The position numbers and the translations under genes were made by a program. From Hyphomicrobiales bacterium (GTDB lineage: Bacteria; Pseudomonadota; Alphaproteobacteria; Rhizobiales; Rhizobiaceae), in NCBI GenBank assembly GCA_900469955.1, contig UBYX01000041.1:1-52485 (forward strand): DNA of 52,485 nucleotides, written 5' to 3'. This document shows, piece after piece, positions 31,197-39,915 of the stretch (its first letter is position 1; every line of letters begins with the position of its first letter). The notes beneath the pieces are model-generated. The model was not told where the DNA came from. It made no database searches and saw nothing but the letters and a program-made list of their open reading frames with translations.

Positions 31197-32230
31197 GACG
31201 TTCAAAATACATCCGGCCGGCACACCTCGAAAACGGGAGCGACAAGCCTCGTTTGACGACTTCCGCAATGATCGCGTCCATCGCCGGGCCCGATCAGCCG
31301 ACAAAACCGGCACCCTTCGGGAATGCCCTGGCGGCGCTGGCCCACAAGGACGACGGGATCGTCGGCATGACCGCCGATCTTGCGAAGTATACTGACCTGC
31401 ACGTCTTCCGTTCCGCGCATCCCGACCGGTTCTACCAGATGGGGATGGCGGAGCAACTACTGATGATGTCCGCCGCTGGTATGGCGCGGGAGGGTTTCCA
31501 GCCGTGGGTCACGACCTACGCGGTATTTGCTTCCCGGCGCGCCTACGACTTCATCTGTTTGGCGATCGCCGAGGTGATGCTCGATGTAAAGATCGTCTGC
31601 GCGCTTCCAGGCTTAACGACCGGATATGGGCCGAGCCACCAGGCTACGGAAGACCTCGCGATGTTCCGCGGAATGCCGAACCTGACGATCCTCGACCCCT
31701 GTGATGCCAGCGAGATCGAACAGGCGGTCCCGGCGATCGCCGCCCACAAGGGGCCGGTCTACATGCGCCTTCTGCGCGGTAACGTGCCGCTGGTTCTTGA
31801 TGAATACGGCTACAAGTTCGAACTCGGCAAGGCGAAGCTCATTCGCGACGGCAAGGACACGCTCATCATCTCATCGGGTTTGATGACGATGCGTGCGCTC
31901 GAGGCAGCAAAGCACCTCCAGAAGGACGGCGTCGACGCGGCGGTGCTTCACGTCCCGACAATCAAGCCCCTCGATGAGGGGACGATCGTCGCCGAATGCC
32001 GGAAAGGTGGACGGCTCGTGGTCGTGGCAGAGAACCACACAGTTATCGGCGGCTTGGGAGAGGCCGTCGCCGGGACGCTGTTGCGCGCCGGCGTTTTGCC
32101 TCCGGCCTTCCGCCAGATCGGCCTGCCGGACGAATTCCTGGAGGCGGGTGCCCTGCCGACCCTTCACGACCAGTACGGACTCTCGACGCTCAAGGTTACG
32201 GAGGCGGTGAAGGGCTGGCTTTCGAAGTGA
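31193..32230 (+). CDS. Transketolase, C-terminal subunit
   Basis: A 345-residue partner with the pyrimidine-binding and C-terminal domains. The catalytic Glu87 that activates thiamine diphosphate is in FYQMGMAEQ. GPSHQATEDLAMFRGMPNLT and LRLLRGNVP-like elements follow, and GGLGEAVAGTLL and LPTLHDQYGLS lie in the last domain. I take the ATG at 31193, which overlaps the upstream stop. The first about 40 residues are an unusual basic extension, so a start at the internal Met (about residue 26) is also possible. Confidence 0.92.
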   Translation: MRRSKYIRPAHLENGSDKPRLTTSAMIASIAGPDQPTKPAPFGNALAALAHKDDGIVGMTADLAKYTDLHVFRSAHPDRFYQMGMAEQLLMMSAAGMAREGFQPWVTTYAVFASRRAYDFICLAIAEVMLDVKIVCALPGLTTGYGPSHQATEDLAMFRGMPNLTILDPCDASEIEQAVPAIAAHKGPVYMRLLRGNVPLVLDEYGYKFELGKAKLIRDGKDTLIISSGLMTMRALEAAKHLQKDGVDAAVLHVPTIKPLDEGTIVAECRKGGRLVVVAENHTVIGGLGEAVAGTLLRAGVLPPAFRQIGLPDEFLEAGALPTLHDQYGLSTLKVTEAVKGWLSK

Positions 32231-32285
32231 TTTTCCTGGCCGGTTGAGAGGAGCCGACCGATTAAAGCTTATGATGGAGGATGAA

Positions 32286-33293
32286 ATGAGCTTTCTAGTA
32301 CACAGACGCATTTTTCTCGCGAGTGCCGCCGCTGCTCTTGCCGCGCCGGCGATCGTGGTCTCCGGCCGCTCGGCCAACGCCGCCGCGACCACTCTGACAC
32401 TCGGGCACGGGGCTGCTCCTGGCAACCCGAGAACCGTAGCCGCGGCCAAGTTTGCGGAACTAGTGAAGCAGAAGACGGAAGGCCGGATCCAAATCAACGT
32501 CGCAGGCGCCGAGACACTCGGAAGCGACTCCGCGATGCTGACCAGCCTGCGGACAGGCGCGCTCGACTTTACCGCCAATAGCCAAGGCGCCACCTCGGCT
32601 ATCGTGCCAGAGCTGAATGCGCTCGGCCTGCCATTCCTATTTGAGAATACGGAGAAGGCGATGGCCGTGCTGAACGGTCCGGTGGGTGCCGAACTCAACA
32701 AGCGCTTCGAGGCAGTCGGGGTGGTTCCGCTGGACTGGTGGGACAACGGCATCCGCCACCTCACGAATTCCAAGCGAAAGGTCATTTCGCCTGCGGAGTT
32801 GGCCGGCATGAAGATTCGCACCCCGGCCGACCCTATGACGATCGACATCTTCAAGGCCCTGGGAGCGGGTACCGAACAGATTGCTTTCGGTGAGCTGTAC
32901 ATCGCCCTGCAACAGGGCGTGGTCGATGGCCAGGAAAATCCTCTCGCAAATATCGAAAGCTCAAAGCTTCACGAGGTGAACAAGTTCATCAGTCTCACCG
33001 CCCACAAGTGGGAATCCACTCCTTTCCTGATGTCGAAGATGGTCCAGGCTCGCCTTGGCAAGGATTTCGAAGCTGTCAGAGCGGCTGCAAAGGAAGCCGG
33101 GGAGCTGCAGCGGAAGCTCTCGAACGAAAAGGCCGCGGAGGTGCTTGGAAAGTTCAAGCAGAATTCTGCCGTCGAGGTTGCAGAAGTCGATCACGCCGCC
33201 TTCGTCAAAGCAACGGCTTCGGTGGCCGATGCGTGGAAGAAGAAGCCGTTCGGCGATTTCGTTGCCCAAGTGGAAGCCGCAGCCAAGGGCTGA
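32286..33293 (+). CDS. TRAP transporter substrate-binding protein (DctP family)
   Basis: A 335-residue periplasmic solute-binding protein. The leader (HRRIFLASAAAALAAPAIVVSG) has paired Arg and may be Tat-type. The mature part shows LGHGAAPGNPRTVAAAKFAE, the PNALGLPFLF-like block ALGLPFLFENTEKA and MKIRTPADPMTIDIFKALGA, whose Arg is the conserved carboxylate-binding residue of DctP proteins. This points to a sugar acid or other organic anion. The GGAGG site precedes the ATG at 32286. It is followed by its two membrane subunits. Confidence 0.93.
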   Translation: MSFLVHRRIFLASAAAALAAPAIVVSGRSANAAATTLTLGHGAAPGNPRTVAAAKFAELVKQKTEGRIQINVAGAETLGSDSAMLTSLRTGALDFTANSQGATSAIVPELNALGLPFLFENTEKAMAVLNGPVGAELNKRFEAVGVVPLDWWDNGIRHLTNSKRKVISPAELAGMKIRTPADPMTIDIFKALGAGTEQIAFGELYIALQQGVVDGQENPLANIESSKLHEVNKFISLTAHKWESTPFLMSKMVQARLGKDFEAVRAAAKEAGELQRKLSNEKAAEVLGKFKQNSAVEVAEVDHAAFVKATASVADAWKKKPFGDFVAQVEAAAKG

Positions 33294-33316
33294 CGCTCTT
33301 TCGATCCGGAGGCCTC

Positions 33317-33847
33317 ATGAGCAGGTTCTACTTTGCCGTCGATTGGGTCGCCGGCATCATCGTCGCATTCGCACGTATGGTCATCATCATCAGCGGCATA
33401 GCGCTGACGGTAGTCACCACGGCCAATGTCGTCGTCCGATACGCATCTGTCAGCGGAGGCCTGTCATTCGCCCAGGAACTGCCGATGCTGATTTTCCCAT
33501 GGTTCATCATCGCCGGGATTGTCATTGCCGCCCATGCCGGCGGGCATATGGCGGTCGAGTGGCTCTACTATAGGCTACACGGTCGTTTGCGGACGACGGC
33601 CTTAGTTGTGGCGAACGCTATCAGTATTGCCGCGTTTCTGGTGCTGGCCTATCAGGCGACCCTGGTTGCCGAGATCGCCGCCGCCGAGCGCAGCCCCGTC
33701 CTGCAGCTTCCGAATAGCATCGGATACTATTCGCTCAGCGTGGGCGCGGTGCTCGTGTCCATTGTAACGATAGCCGCGACCACCCGCGTTCTCCGCTCGG
33801 GCTGGGATCATCGCATCGCAATTAAGCCCGAGGAGATGGCGCTATGA
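33317..33847 (+). CDS. TRAP transporter small permease (DctQ family)
   Basis: A 176-residue membrane protein with four predicted spans (about 12-38, 50-74, 90-112, 130-152) and the family motif FAQELPMLIFPWFIIAG, where the Glu-Leu/W region is typical. It starts at 33317 after CCGGAGG and overlaps the large permease gene by four bases. It forms the DctQM membrane complex that takes substrate from the DctP protein with Na+ symport. Confidence 0.92.
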   Translation: MSRFYFAVDWVAGIIVAFARMVIIISGIALTVVTTANVVVRYASVSGGLSFAQELPMLIFPWFIIAGIVIAAHAGGHMAVEWLYYRLHGRLRTTALVVANAISIAAFLVLAYQATLVAEIAAAERSPVLQLPNSIGYYSLSVGAVLVSIVTIAATTRVLRSGWDHRIAIKPEEMAL

Positions 33848-35103
33848 CCATTGTGATGATCCTCTCCTTCTGCGTCCTGATGATGCTCGCCGTACCCGTG
33901 GGCTATGGCCTCATCATCGCGGCTGGTCTTGGCGTCCTTTTCAACGGCTATGTCCCGCTCTCGGTCGTGGCGCAGCAGGTCTACGACCAGACGCAGTCGT
34001 TTCCGATGTTGGCACTTCCGTTCTTCATGCTCGCTGGTACTCTCATGCTCGGCGGCGAACTCGGGCGTCAGCTCCTAGAGCTTGCATCCCGTGCCATGCA
34101 GCGTTGGCGAGGCGGGCCGCTTTCGACCACAGTCGTATCCTCGGTGGTCTTCGGTGGCGTGTCCGGTTCGGCGGTGGCAAATGCGAGCGCGCTCGGTTCG
34201 GTGCTGATCCCATGGCAGAAGAAGCATGGCTTTCCACCGGCGCTCTGCGCCGCCAACAACGCCACATCGGCCGTCATTGACGTCCTCATTCCGCCGTCGA
34301 TACCGATGATCCTCTATGCGCTGGTTAGCGGCGTCAGCGTCGGCGACCTATTCATATCGGGCATCGTTCCGGGTCTGATCATGGCGGCGAGCTTTGTGTT
34401 CGTCTGCTGGTTCATCTCGGTGAGACGCGGCTACGAGACCCCGGCTGTGAACGTGCGCAAACGGGAGCTCGCCCGGCTGGCGCTTCAAAGTTTCCCCGCG
34501 ATCCTGCTTCCAATCCTCATCATCGTGCTCTTGCGGTTCGGCTTCGCGACGCCGACCGAAGTTTCGGTCCTGTCCGTGGTCTACTCGCTGCTGCTCAGCA
34601 TCCTGTTCTACCGGGATCTTACCTGGAAGCGCTTTTACGAAAACATGGTCGAGGCCGGCGTCGCGACTGGGGTCGTCATGTTGGTGATCATGGGCAGCGC
34701 GGCGGTCGGCTGGGTGCTGACCTTCGACCAGGCGCCCCAGCACATGGCCGAATGGGTTTCGGCCCACATTTCTAGCCCGATCGCAATCATTCTCATGATG
34801 AATATGATCATGTTGATTGTCGGCATGCCGCTCGACATGCCTCCGGCTATCCTGTTGCTCGGGCCGATCTTCTTGCCGCTCGCCGACGCCATCGGACTCG
34901 ACCGCGTGCAACTCGGCCTGATGATGGTGATCAATCTCGGGATCGGGCTCTATACGCCCCCGATCGGCACGACGCTCTTCATTTCATCGTCCATTGCAAA
35001 GGCGCCGCTGGGAACGACCACAAATGAACTATGGCCGTATTTCGGGATGGCGATGCTTCTCCTGCTCGCGGTCAGTTTCGTGCCCGCCCTGACGATCTAT
35101 TGA
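33844..35103 (+). CDS. TRAP transporter large permease (DctM family)
   Basis: A 419-residue permease with about 11-12 hydrophobic spans. PMLALPFFMLAGTLM, VFGGVSGSAVANASALGSVLIP and IDVLIPPSIPMILYALVSGVSVGDLFISGIVPG are diagnostic of DctM, and MPLDMPPAILLLGPIFLPLA and YTPPIGTTLFISSSIA near the end are also diagnostic. It is complete. The ABC genes begin 10 bp after its stop, so both uptake systems sit in one unit. Confidence 0.94.
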   Translation: MTIVMILSFCVLMMLAVPVGYGLIIAAGLGVLFNGYVPLSVVAQQVYDQTQSFPMLALPFFMLAGTLMLGGELGRQLLELASRAMQRWRGGPLSTTVVSSVVFGGVSGSAVANASALGSVLIPWQKKHGFPPALCAANNATSAVIDVLIPPSIPMILYALVSGVSVGDLFISGIVPGLIMAASFVFVCWFISVRRGYETPAVNVRKRELARLALQSFPAILLPILIIVLLRFGFATPTEVSVLSVVYSLLLSILFYRDLTWKRFYENMVEAGVATGVVMLVIMGSAAVGWVLTFDQAPQHMAEWVSAHISSPIAIILMMNMIMLIVGMPLDMPPAILLLGPIFLPLADAIGLDRVQLGLMMVINLGIGLYTPPIGTTLFISSSIAKAPLGTTTNELWPYFGMAMLLLLAVSFVPALTIY

Positions 35104-35112
35104 GGGCGAGCG

Positions 35113-36612
35113 ATGATTGAAACGAACCACGTCATCACCATTCGAGGCCTCACGAAGTCATACGGCGCAACTTCCGTCCTAAAGGGCGTCAACTTCACGG
35201 TTCGACGCGGCGAGGTTCATGCCTTGCTCGGCGGAAACGGCGCCGGCAAGTCGACGATGATCAAGATCATCACAGGTGCGTCGTCGAGGAACGATGGAGA
35301 TATCCGCTTCTTCGACAACGAGGGCCGGGTACGTAGCGAGACCGAGGGCAGGGCCAAGGTCGCGGTCGTGCACCAGGAACTTGCGCTCCTGCCGCATTTG
35401 ACCGTCGCCGAAAACATTGCCCTGCCGCATCAAAGGAGAGGTGCGGGCTTGTTTCGGCGTGTGGCCGCAGCGAGACACGCCTACGATGCGCTGAGAATGA
35501 TCGACCAGGATTTCGCCGCTAAGTCTCTATACTGGCTGGTGGGCAGCCTGAGCCTTCACGAAGGTCAGATGGTCGAAATTGCCAGGGCTCTTTCCTCGGG
35601 TGCGGAATTGATCCTCCTCGACGAGCCGACTGCCAATCTCACAGCTAATGAGACGGAGAGGCTTTTCACGGTACTGCGGAAGCTGACCCGCGAGAACGGT
35701 CTATCCGTCGTCTTCGTCTCCCATCGCATGAAGGAGATCAGGCAGATCGCCAATGTCTGCACGATCATCCGCGGCGGCCACACGGTGGTCGATCGTCAGC
35801 CGATGGAAGAGCTGACGGACGCCGGCATCATCGAAAGGATGGGACAGGTGGCAGCCTCTCATGCACCAGAACGGGCGCCGCGGTCCGAATACCGGTCGGA
35901 CGCCTCCGCTGCGACGGACATCATCACCATCGAGGAGACCGGTTTCAGACAGGAACTGCAGCCAGGCACCGTGCTCGGCGTGGCCGGCGCACCGGCTGGA
36001 CCGGCGGCACTGATCGAAGCGCTGACGGGCACCGCCCGGAAGAAGCGATGGACGGTTGCGCGTGCGGGATGGCCGGACCAGCTCCGATCGCCACGCAAAG
36101 CCGCCTGCCTGGGAGCGGGATATGTGACCGGCGATCGGGCACACAAGGGAGTCCTCCACAATCTTCCGATCATCGATAACGTGATGGCGTCCCGTCGTGT
36201 GACCAGAGGCGCGCTCCTCGCCGGCGGCTCTGAAGGGGGCGAATGCCTCGATCTGCTGAAGGCCTTGAAGGTGAAGGCGGCTTCCGTCTGGGATCTGCCG
36301 AGCACGTTGAGCGGTGGCACTCAGCAGAAGCTGCTGCTTGCCCGCTGGCTGGGCGTGCCCTCCCGGCTGCTGGTCCTCGAGGAACCGACCAGAGGCGTCG
36401 ATATCGGAACCAAGCGTGAGATCTATCAACTCATCAGACAGATGGCCGCGTCCGGGACAGTGATCATCTGGTGGTCCACCGAAAATGTCGAACTGCTGGA
36501 AGTCTGCGACCGCGTCATCGCCTTCGACACCGAGGGGCGGTGTGCCGGCGTGCTGGACCGCAATGACTTCAGTGAAGAGAAACTTGTGACCTTGACTGGA
36601 ATGGCCGCATGA
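35113..36612 (+). CDS. Sugar ABC transporter ATPase, double NBD (RbsA/MglA-like)
   Basis: A 499-residue protein with two nucleotide-binding domains. NBD1 has Walker A GGNGAGKST (40-48), signature SLSLHEGQ (145-152) and Walker B LILLDEPT (D170, E171). NBD2 keeps LSGGTQQK and LLVLEEPTRG but its Walker A region (VAGAPAGPAALIE) lacks GK[ST], and the His switch site reads WWSTEN. A degenerate second NBD is usual in this family, but here it is more eroded than typical. It overlaps the permease gene by four bases. Substrates of the family are pentoses and related sugars. Confidence 0.92.
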   Translation: MIETNHVITIRGLTKSYGATSVLKGVNFTVRRGEVHALLGGNGAGKSTMIKIITGASSRNDGDIRFFDNEGRVRSETEGRAKVAVVHQELALLPHLTVAENIALPHQRRGAGLFRRVAAARHAYDALRMIDQDFAAKSLYWLVGSLSLHEGQMVEIARALSSGAELILLDEPTANLTANETERLFTVLRKLTRENGLSVVFVSHRMKEIRQIANVCTIIRGGHTVVDRQPMEELTDAGIIERMGQVAASHAPERAPRSEYRSDASAATDIITIEETGFRQELQPGTVLGVAGAPAGPAALIEALTGTARKKRWTVARAGWPDQLRSPRKAACLGAGYVTGDRAHKGVLHNLPIIDNVMASRRVTRGALLAGGSEGGECLDLLKALKVKAASVWDLPSTLSGGTQQKLLLARWLGVPSRLLVLEEPTRGVDIGTKREIYQLIRQMAASGTVIIWWSTENVELLEVCDRVIAFDTEGRCAGVLDRNDFSEEKLVTLTGMAA

Positions 36613-37619
36613 CTGGAACCCGGGCACGTATCGCGCCGACTGAGGCGCCACCAACACAAATCAGGCAGAGGGAAAGCCTCTTTAGCGCCTACAGGACGGA
36701 GATCGCGATCGCTCTGGCCATCGCGCTGCTGGCCCTTGCGGTCGGCTCGCAGGTTCCGCAGGCGCTCACCTGGGGCAACTTCGCCAATATCACGCAGGCC
36801 GGTGCGCCTCTCATCATCATGTCGCTGGGCGTCCTGCTTGTCGTCATCACCGGCGGCATCGACCTATCCGTCGGCTCGGTCTTCTCCTTGACCGGCATGG
36901 TGACCGCGCAGGCGATGGCAAATGGATTTGGTGGCATCGCGGCAAGCCTGATCGGCCTCGGCGCCGGACTTCTTTTCGGATCGATCAACGGCTTTCTCGT
37001 CACGATCGCCGGTCTGGCGCCGTTCGTCGTAACCCTCATCACCTTTGCCGTCGCAGGATCGCTGGCGTTCATCGTCACGAACGGACGCTCGATGCCGATC
37101 GGCGATCCGGACTTCTGGCTGCTCAACAGCGGCAGCCTGATTCCTGGCGTTCCGAATTACATCCTTTTCTGCCTTGTTCTCATGATCGCGATCGAGTTCT
37201 TCCTGAAGAAGATGGTCGCAGGCCGCTGGTTCTATGCTGTCGGCAGCAGTTCGATGGCAGCCTATCTGCTCGGCATTCCTGTCAAGCGCACGAAATTCAT
37301 GGCCTATGTCGCGTCGTCGCTGCTTGCATCGTTCTCCGGCCTCCTGACGATCTCCTACATTCTCAACGCGGAATCCACGGCGGGATCAAGCCTGATGCTC
37401 CAGGCCATAGCGGCAGTCGTGATCGGCGGCGCAAGCCTGCTCGGCGGCACGGGCACCGCGGTCGGCGCGGTGCTGGGAGCTCTGATGATCACGGTCATCC
37501 AGAACGGCGTCAATCTCATCGGCATTAACAGCTTCTGGCAGGGGTCCGTCACCGGCGTCGCCATTCTTATTGCGGTCCTCATCGACCGCTTCAGCAAGTC
37601 GCGGCGGGGGGCCGTTTGA
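36609..37619 (+). CDS. Sugar ABC transporter permease (RbsC-like)
   Basis: A 336-residue permease with 8-10 spans. GVLLVVITGGIDLSVGSVFSLTGM, GLLFGSINGFLVTIAGLAPFVVTL and AIAAVVIGGASLLGGTGTAVGAVLGALMI are signature stretches of the ribose/xylose type. The N-terminal 30 residues are cytoplasmic and charged. The ATG overlaps the ATPase stop by four bases. It works with the ATPase at 35113 and the binding protein at 37654. Confidence 0.94.
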   Translation: MTGTRARIAPTEAPPTQIRQRESLFSAYRTEIAIALAIALLALAVGSQVPQALTWGNFANITQAGAPLIIMSLGVLLVVITGGIDLSVGSVFSLTGMVTAQAMANGFGGIAASLIGLGAGLLFGSINGFLVTIAGLAPFVVTLITFAVAGSLAFIVTNGRSMPIGDPDFWLLNSGSLIPGVPNYILFCLVLMIAIEFFLKKMVAGRWFYAVGSSSMAAYLLGIPVKRTKFMAYVASSLLASFSGLLTISYILNAESTAGSSLMLQAIAAVVIGGASLLGGTGTAVGAVLGALMITVIQNGVNLIGINSFWQGSVTGVAILIAVLIDRFSKSRRGAV

Positions 37620-37653
37620 CAGCAACCCGGCAAAGCCGGTCTTTGGAGGAGGA

Positions 37654-38637
37654 ATGAAAATGAAAAGCACGAAACACGCAGTGAGGTTGTTTGCCGGCGT
37701 TGCAATGACGGCCCTTTCAATTTCGGCTGCCGCCCAAGCTGAGGAAAAGAAGACAGTGGCGTACCTCGCGCCGTCGCTCGACATCTCCTACTGGCAGTGG
37801 GTCGGCTACGGTGTGAAGGAAAAGGCCAAGGAACTCGGCATGGACTACGTCGAGTACACTTCGGAAAATTCGCCGGCAAAACAGATGGACAATGCGCGCA
37901 CCGCGGTGACCAAAGGCGTCGACGCCATCGTGATTGGCCCCGTGAGTTCGACGAGCACGCCACCGCTTCTCGCCTACTTGAAATCGCAGAACGTCCCGAT
38001 TGCTTTCGCCGGCATCGGCCCGCAGCCCGGCCAGACCGACTACACGTCGTCGGTTACGGCAAACAATTACGAGACCGGCAAGGCGCAGGGCGAATTCGTC
38101 TGCAAGCTTGCCAAGGACCGCGGCGGCAACCAGGTCGGCATGCTCTCATTGCCGCAGGACCGCGAGAACGCCCAGAAATATCTGAAGGGTGCAGAAGAAG
38201 CGTTCAAGGCGAGCGGGTGCGATCTGGCGCAGATGCTGGAGACCAGGGGGCTTACCGTCAACGAAGCGGTCACGCAGGCCAATGACATGCTCACCGCCCA
38301 TCCTGATATCAAGGCCATTTACGGCATGTATGACGAGGCCGGGACAGGTGCCGCGAAAGTGCTGCAGACCCGCGGTCTTACCGGCAAAGTGGGCATTGCG
38401 GTTGCAGACGGCAGCCCGACGACGATCTCGCTGCTGAAGTCGAACGCGATCCAGGGCATCTTCTTCCAGGAGGCGGTCGGACAAGGAATCGACGGGACGC
38501 AGCAGGTCTTCAACGCAATCTCCGGCGCGCCGGTCAAGAAAGACCTCGCTCTCGTCATGCCGCTGGTGACGGCCGATAAGGTTGAATCGCCGGAAGCGAG
38601 GGCCGTCATCGCACGGGTGTTCCCGCCGGCCAACTAA
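37654..38637 (+). CDS. Sugar ABC substrate-binding protein (RbsB-like)
   Basis: A 327-residue periplasmic binding protein of the ribose/galactose type, with a signal peptide to about residue 30 (LSISAAAQA). WQWVGYGVKEKAKELGMDYV, KQMDNARTAVTKGVDAIVIGPVSS and AIYGMYDEAGTGAAKVLQ follow the usual two-lobe pattern. GGAGGAGG precedes the ATG at 37654. A 10-bp stem-loop follows the stop at 38645, commonly used to keep binding-protein mRNA in excess over downstream genes. Confidence 0.93.
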   Translation: MKMKSTKHAVRLFAGVAMTALSISAAAQAEEKKTVAYLAPSLDISYWQWVGYGVKEKAKELGMDYVEYTSENSPAKQMDNARTAVTKGVDAIVIGPVSSTSTPPLLAYLKSQNVPIAFAGIGPQPGQTDYTSSVTANNYETGKAQGEFVCKLAKDRGGNQVGMLSLPQDRENAQKYLKGAEEAFKASGCDLAQMLETRGLTVNEAVTQANDMLTAHPDIKAIYGMYDEAGTGAAKVLQTRGLTGKVGIAVADGSPTTISLLKSNAIQGIFFQEAVGQGIDGTQQVFNAISGAPVKKDLALVMPLVTADKVESPEARAVIARVFPPAN

Positions 38638-38644
38638 GCGGTGC

Positions 38645-38675
38645 GGACGCCGGCTGTTCTGGCCGGCGTCCTTTT
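38645..38675 (+). terminator. Stem-loop/partial terminator after binding protein
   Basis: A perfect stem GGACGCCGGC (38645-38654) / GCCGGCGTCC (38662-38671), 7-base loop, then TTTTC. It lies between the binding-protein gene and the amidohydrolase gene, so it may act as a partial terminator or 3' stabiliser. Confidence 0.78.
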
Positions 38676-38702
38676 CGGCAATCTCTTGAAGGGGCCGCAG
38701 GC

Positions 38703-39596
38703 ATGAAAGACCTCCCGATCATCGATCCGCATTTTCATCTCTGGGATCTCGACAACAACTACTATCCGTGGCTGTCGGACGGCGTGAAACCGTCTGCCTT
38801 CGGCGACTACACCGCGATCAACAAGACTTACCTCATCAACGACTTTCTGGCGGACGCTAGGAATCAGAACCTGGTGAAGGCAGTCCACCTCGACGTCGGA
38901 TACGATCCGAAGGATCCGGCCGGCGAGACGCGGTGGCTGCAGGGCGTGGCTGACAAGCACGGTTTTCCTCACGGCATCGTCGGATATGCCGATTTCCGCA
39001 GACCCGAAGTCGGTGACCTTCTCGACGAGCACATGACTTACGCGAACTTCCGGGGCATCCGGCAGTCGATGAACTATCACCAGGATCCTGCCAAGACCTA
39101 CCTGACCGAACCCGGCGTTAGCCGCACCCCGGAATGGCGCAGGGGTTTCAAGGAACTTGCCCGACGGGATCTCAGTTTCGACCTCCAGCTCTACTACTGG
39201 CAGATGGAAGAATTTCTCGATCTTGCCCGCGACTTTCCCAACGTGCAGATCATACTCAACCACACGGGTATGCAGGTAGACGGCCCGAGCCATTTCCAGG
39301 GGTGGCGAACCGGGATGCGTATGCTTGCGCAGGCGCCGAATGTGGCTTGCAAAATCTCAGGCCTCGGAATGGGCGACTGGGCTTGGACCGTTGAAAGCAT
39401 AAGGCCATATGTCGAGGAGGCGATTGCGGCATTCGGCGTAGAGAGATGCATGTTCGCTTCGAACTTCCCCGTCGACAAGCTGTTCGGCAGCTACGACATG
39501 ATCATGGACAGCTTCAAGTCCATCACCGCCAGCTATCCTCCAAACGAGCGCCTCGCACTGTTTCACGACAACGCCGCGCACTTCTATCGGTTATAG
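38703..39596 (+). CDS. Amidohydrolase-2 family protein (fuconolactonase/PDC hydrolase-like)
   Basis: A 297-residue TIM-barrel metallo-hydrolase of the amidohydrolase 2 type. The HxH motif is IIDPHFHLWD (H10, H12). Later landmarks are FRGIRQSMNYH, PNVQIILNHTGMQ (conserved His after strand 5), CKISGLG and CMFASNFPVDK (Asp at the end of strand 8). Family members hydrolyse sugar lactones or 2-pyrone dicarboxylate. At the end of a sugar-uptake cluster with a dehydrogenase, a lactonase role on the oxidised sugar is the best guess. Confidence 0.9.
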   Translation: MKDLPIIDPHFHLWDLDNNYYPWLSDGVKPSAFGDYTAINKTYLINDFLADARNQNLVKAVHLDVGYDPKDPAGETRWLQGVADKHGFPHGIVGYADFRRPEVGDLLDEHMTYANFRGIRQSMNYHQDPAKTYLTEPGVSRTPEWRRGFKELARRDLSFDLQLYYWQMEEFLDLARDFPNVQIILNHTGMQVDGPSHFQGWRTGMRMLAQAPNVACKISGLGMGDWAWTVESIRPYVEEAIAAFGVERCMFASNFPVDKLFGSYDMIMDSFKSITASYPPNERLALFHDNAAHFYRL

Positions 39597-39871
39597 CGGT
39601 GTCTCGGAGGCCGGTGGAAATGTCGGCCACTGCCTGCAGCAGATAGCGGCTAAACGCCAAGCCGCTGCGGCCGAACGGTGCCGGCGGTTTAAAAAGCGTG
39701 AATTTGGCAGTTATGAGCAGCATCGGCGTGAAGGCCAGCATGATCGCCCCTAGCTGAATGATGAAGTTCCATAAATACCATGCCACAGGCCGGCTGAGAA
39801 ACGGAGTCAACGGTTCGGATTCTTGTAAGGCGATAGAGCCAGCATCCTAGCTTGCGGCCCGTTCTCTCGAC
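39597..39871. other. Intergenic stretch with possible membrane-protein remnant
   Basis: The minus strand can be read as WYLWNFIIQLGAIMLAFTPM then LLITAKFTLFKPPAPFGR, a membrane-like piece that runs into the amidohydrolase 3' end. No start with SD and no family; probably the relic of a transporter or noncoding. Confidence 0.3.
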
Positions 39872-39902
39872 AGTTATACTGTTTTTGAAAAACAGTATAA
39901 CT
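39872..39902. promoter_or_regulatory. Perfect 31-bp palindrome before the nucleotidyltransferase gene
   Basis: AGTTATACTGTTTTT (39872-39886), a single G, then its exact complement AAAAACAGTATAACT (39888-39902). It ends 13 bases before the ATG at 39916 and contains a -10-like TATAAC. No T tract follows, so it is an operator or replication/recombination-type palindrome rather than a terminator. Autoregulation is inferred. Confidence 0.8.
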
Positions 39903-39915
39903 CCAGGTGCAGCTC

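Noticed and set aside
31871..32902. Minus-strand frame of 343 codons opposite the transketolase and DctP genes
   Set aside because: Both sense genes are complete with known motifs; the antisense frame has no homology-like features.
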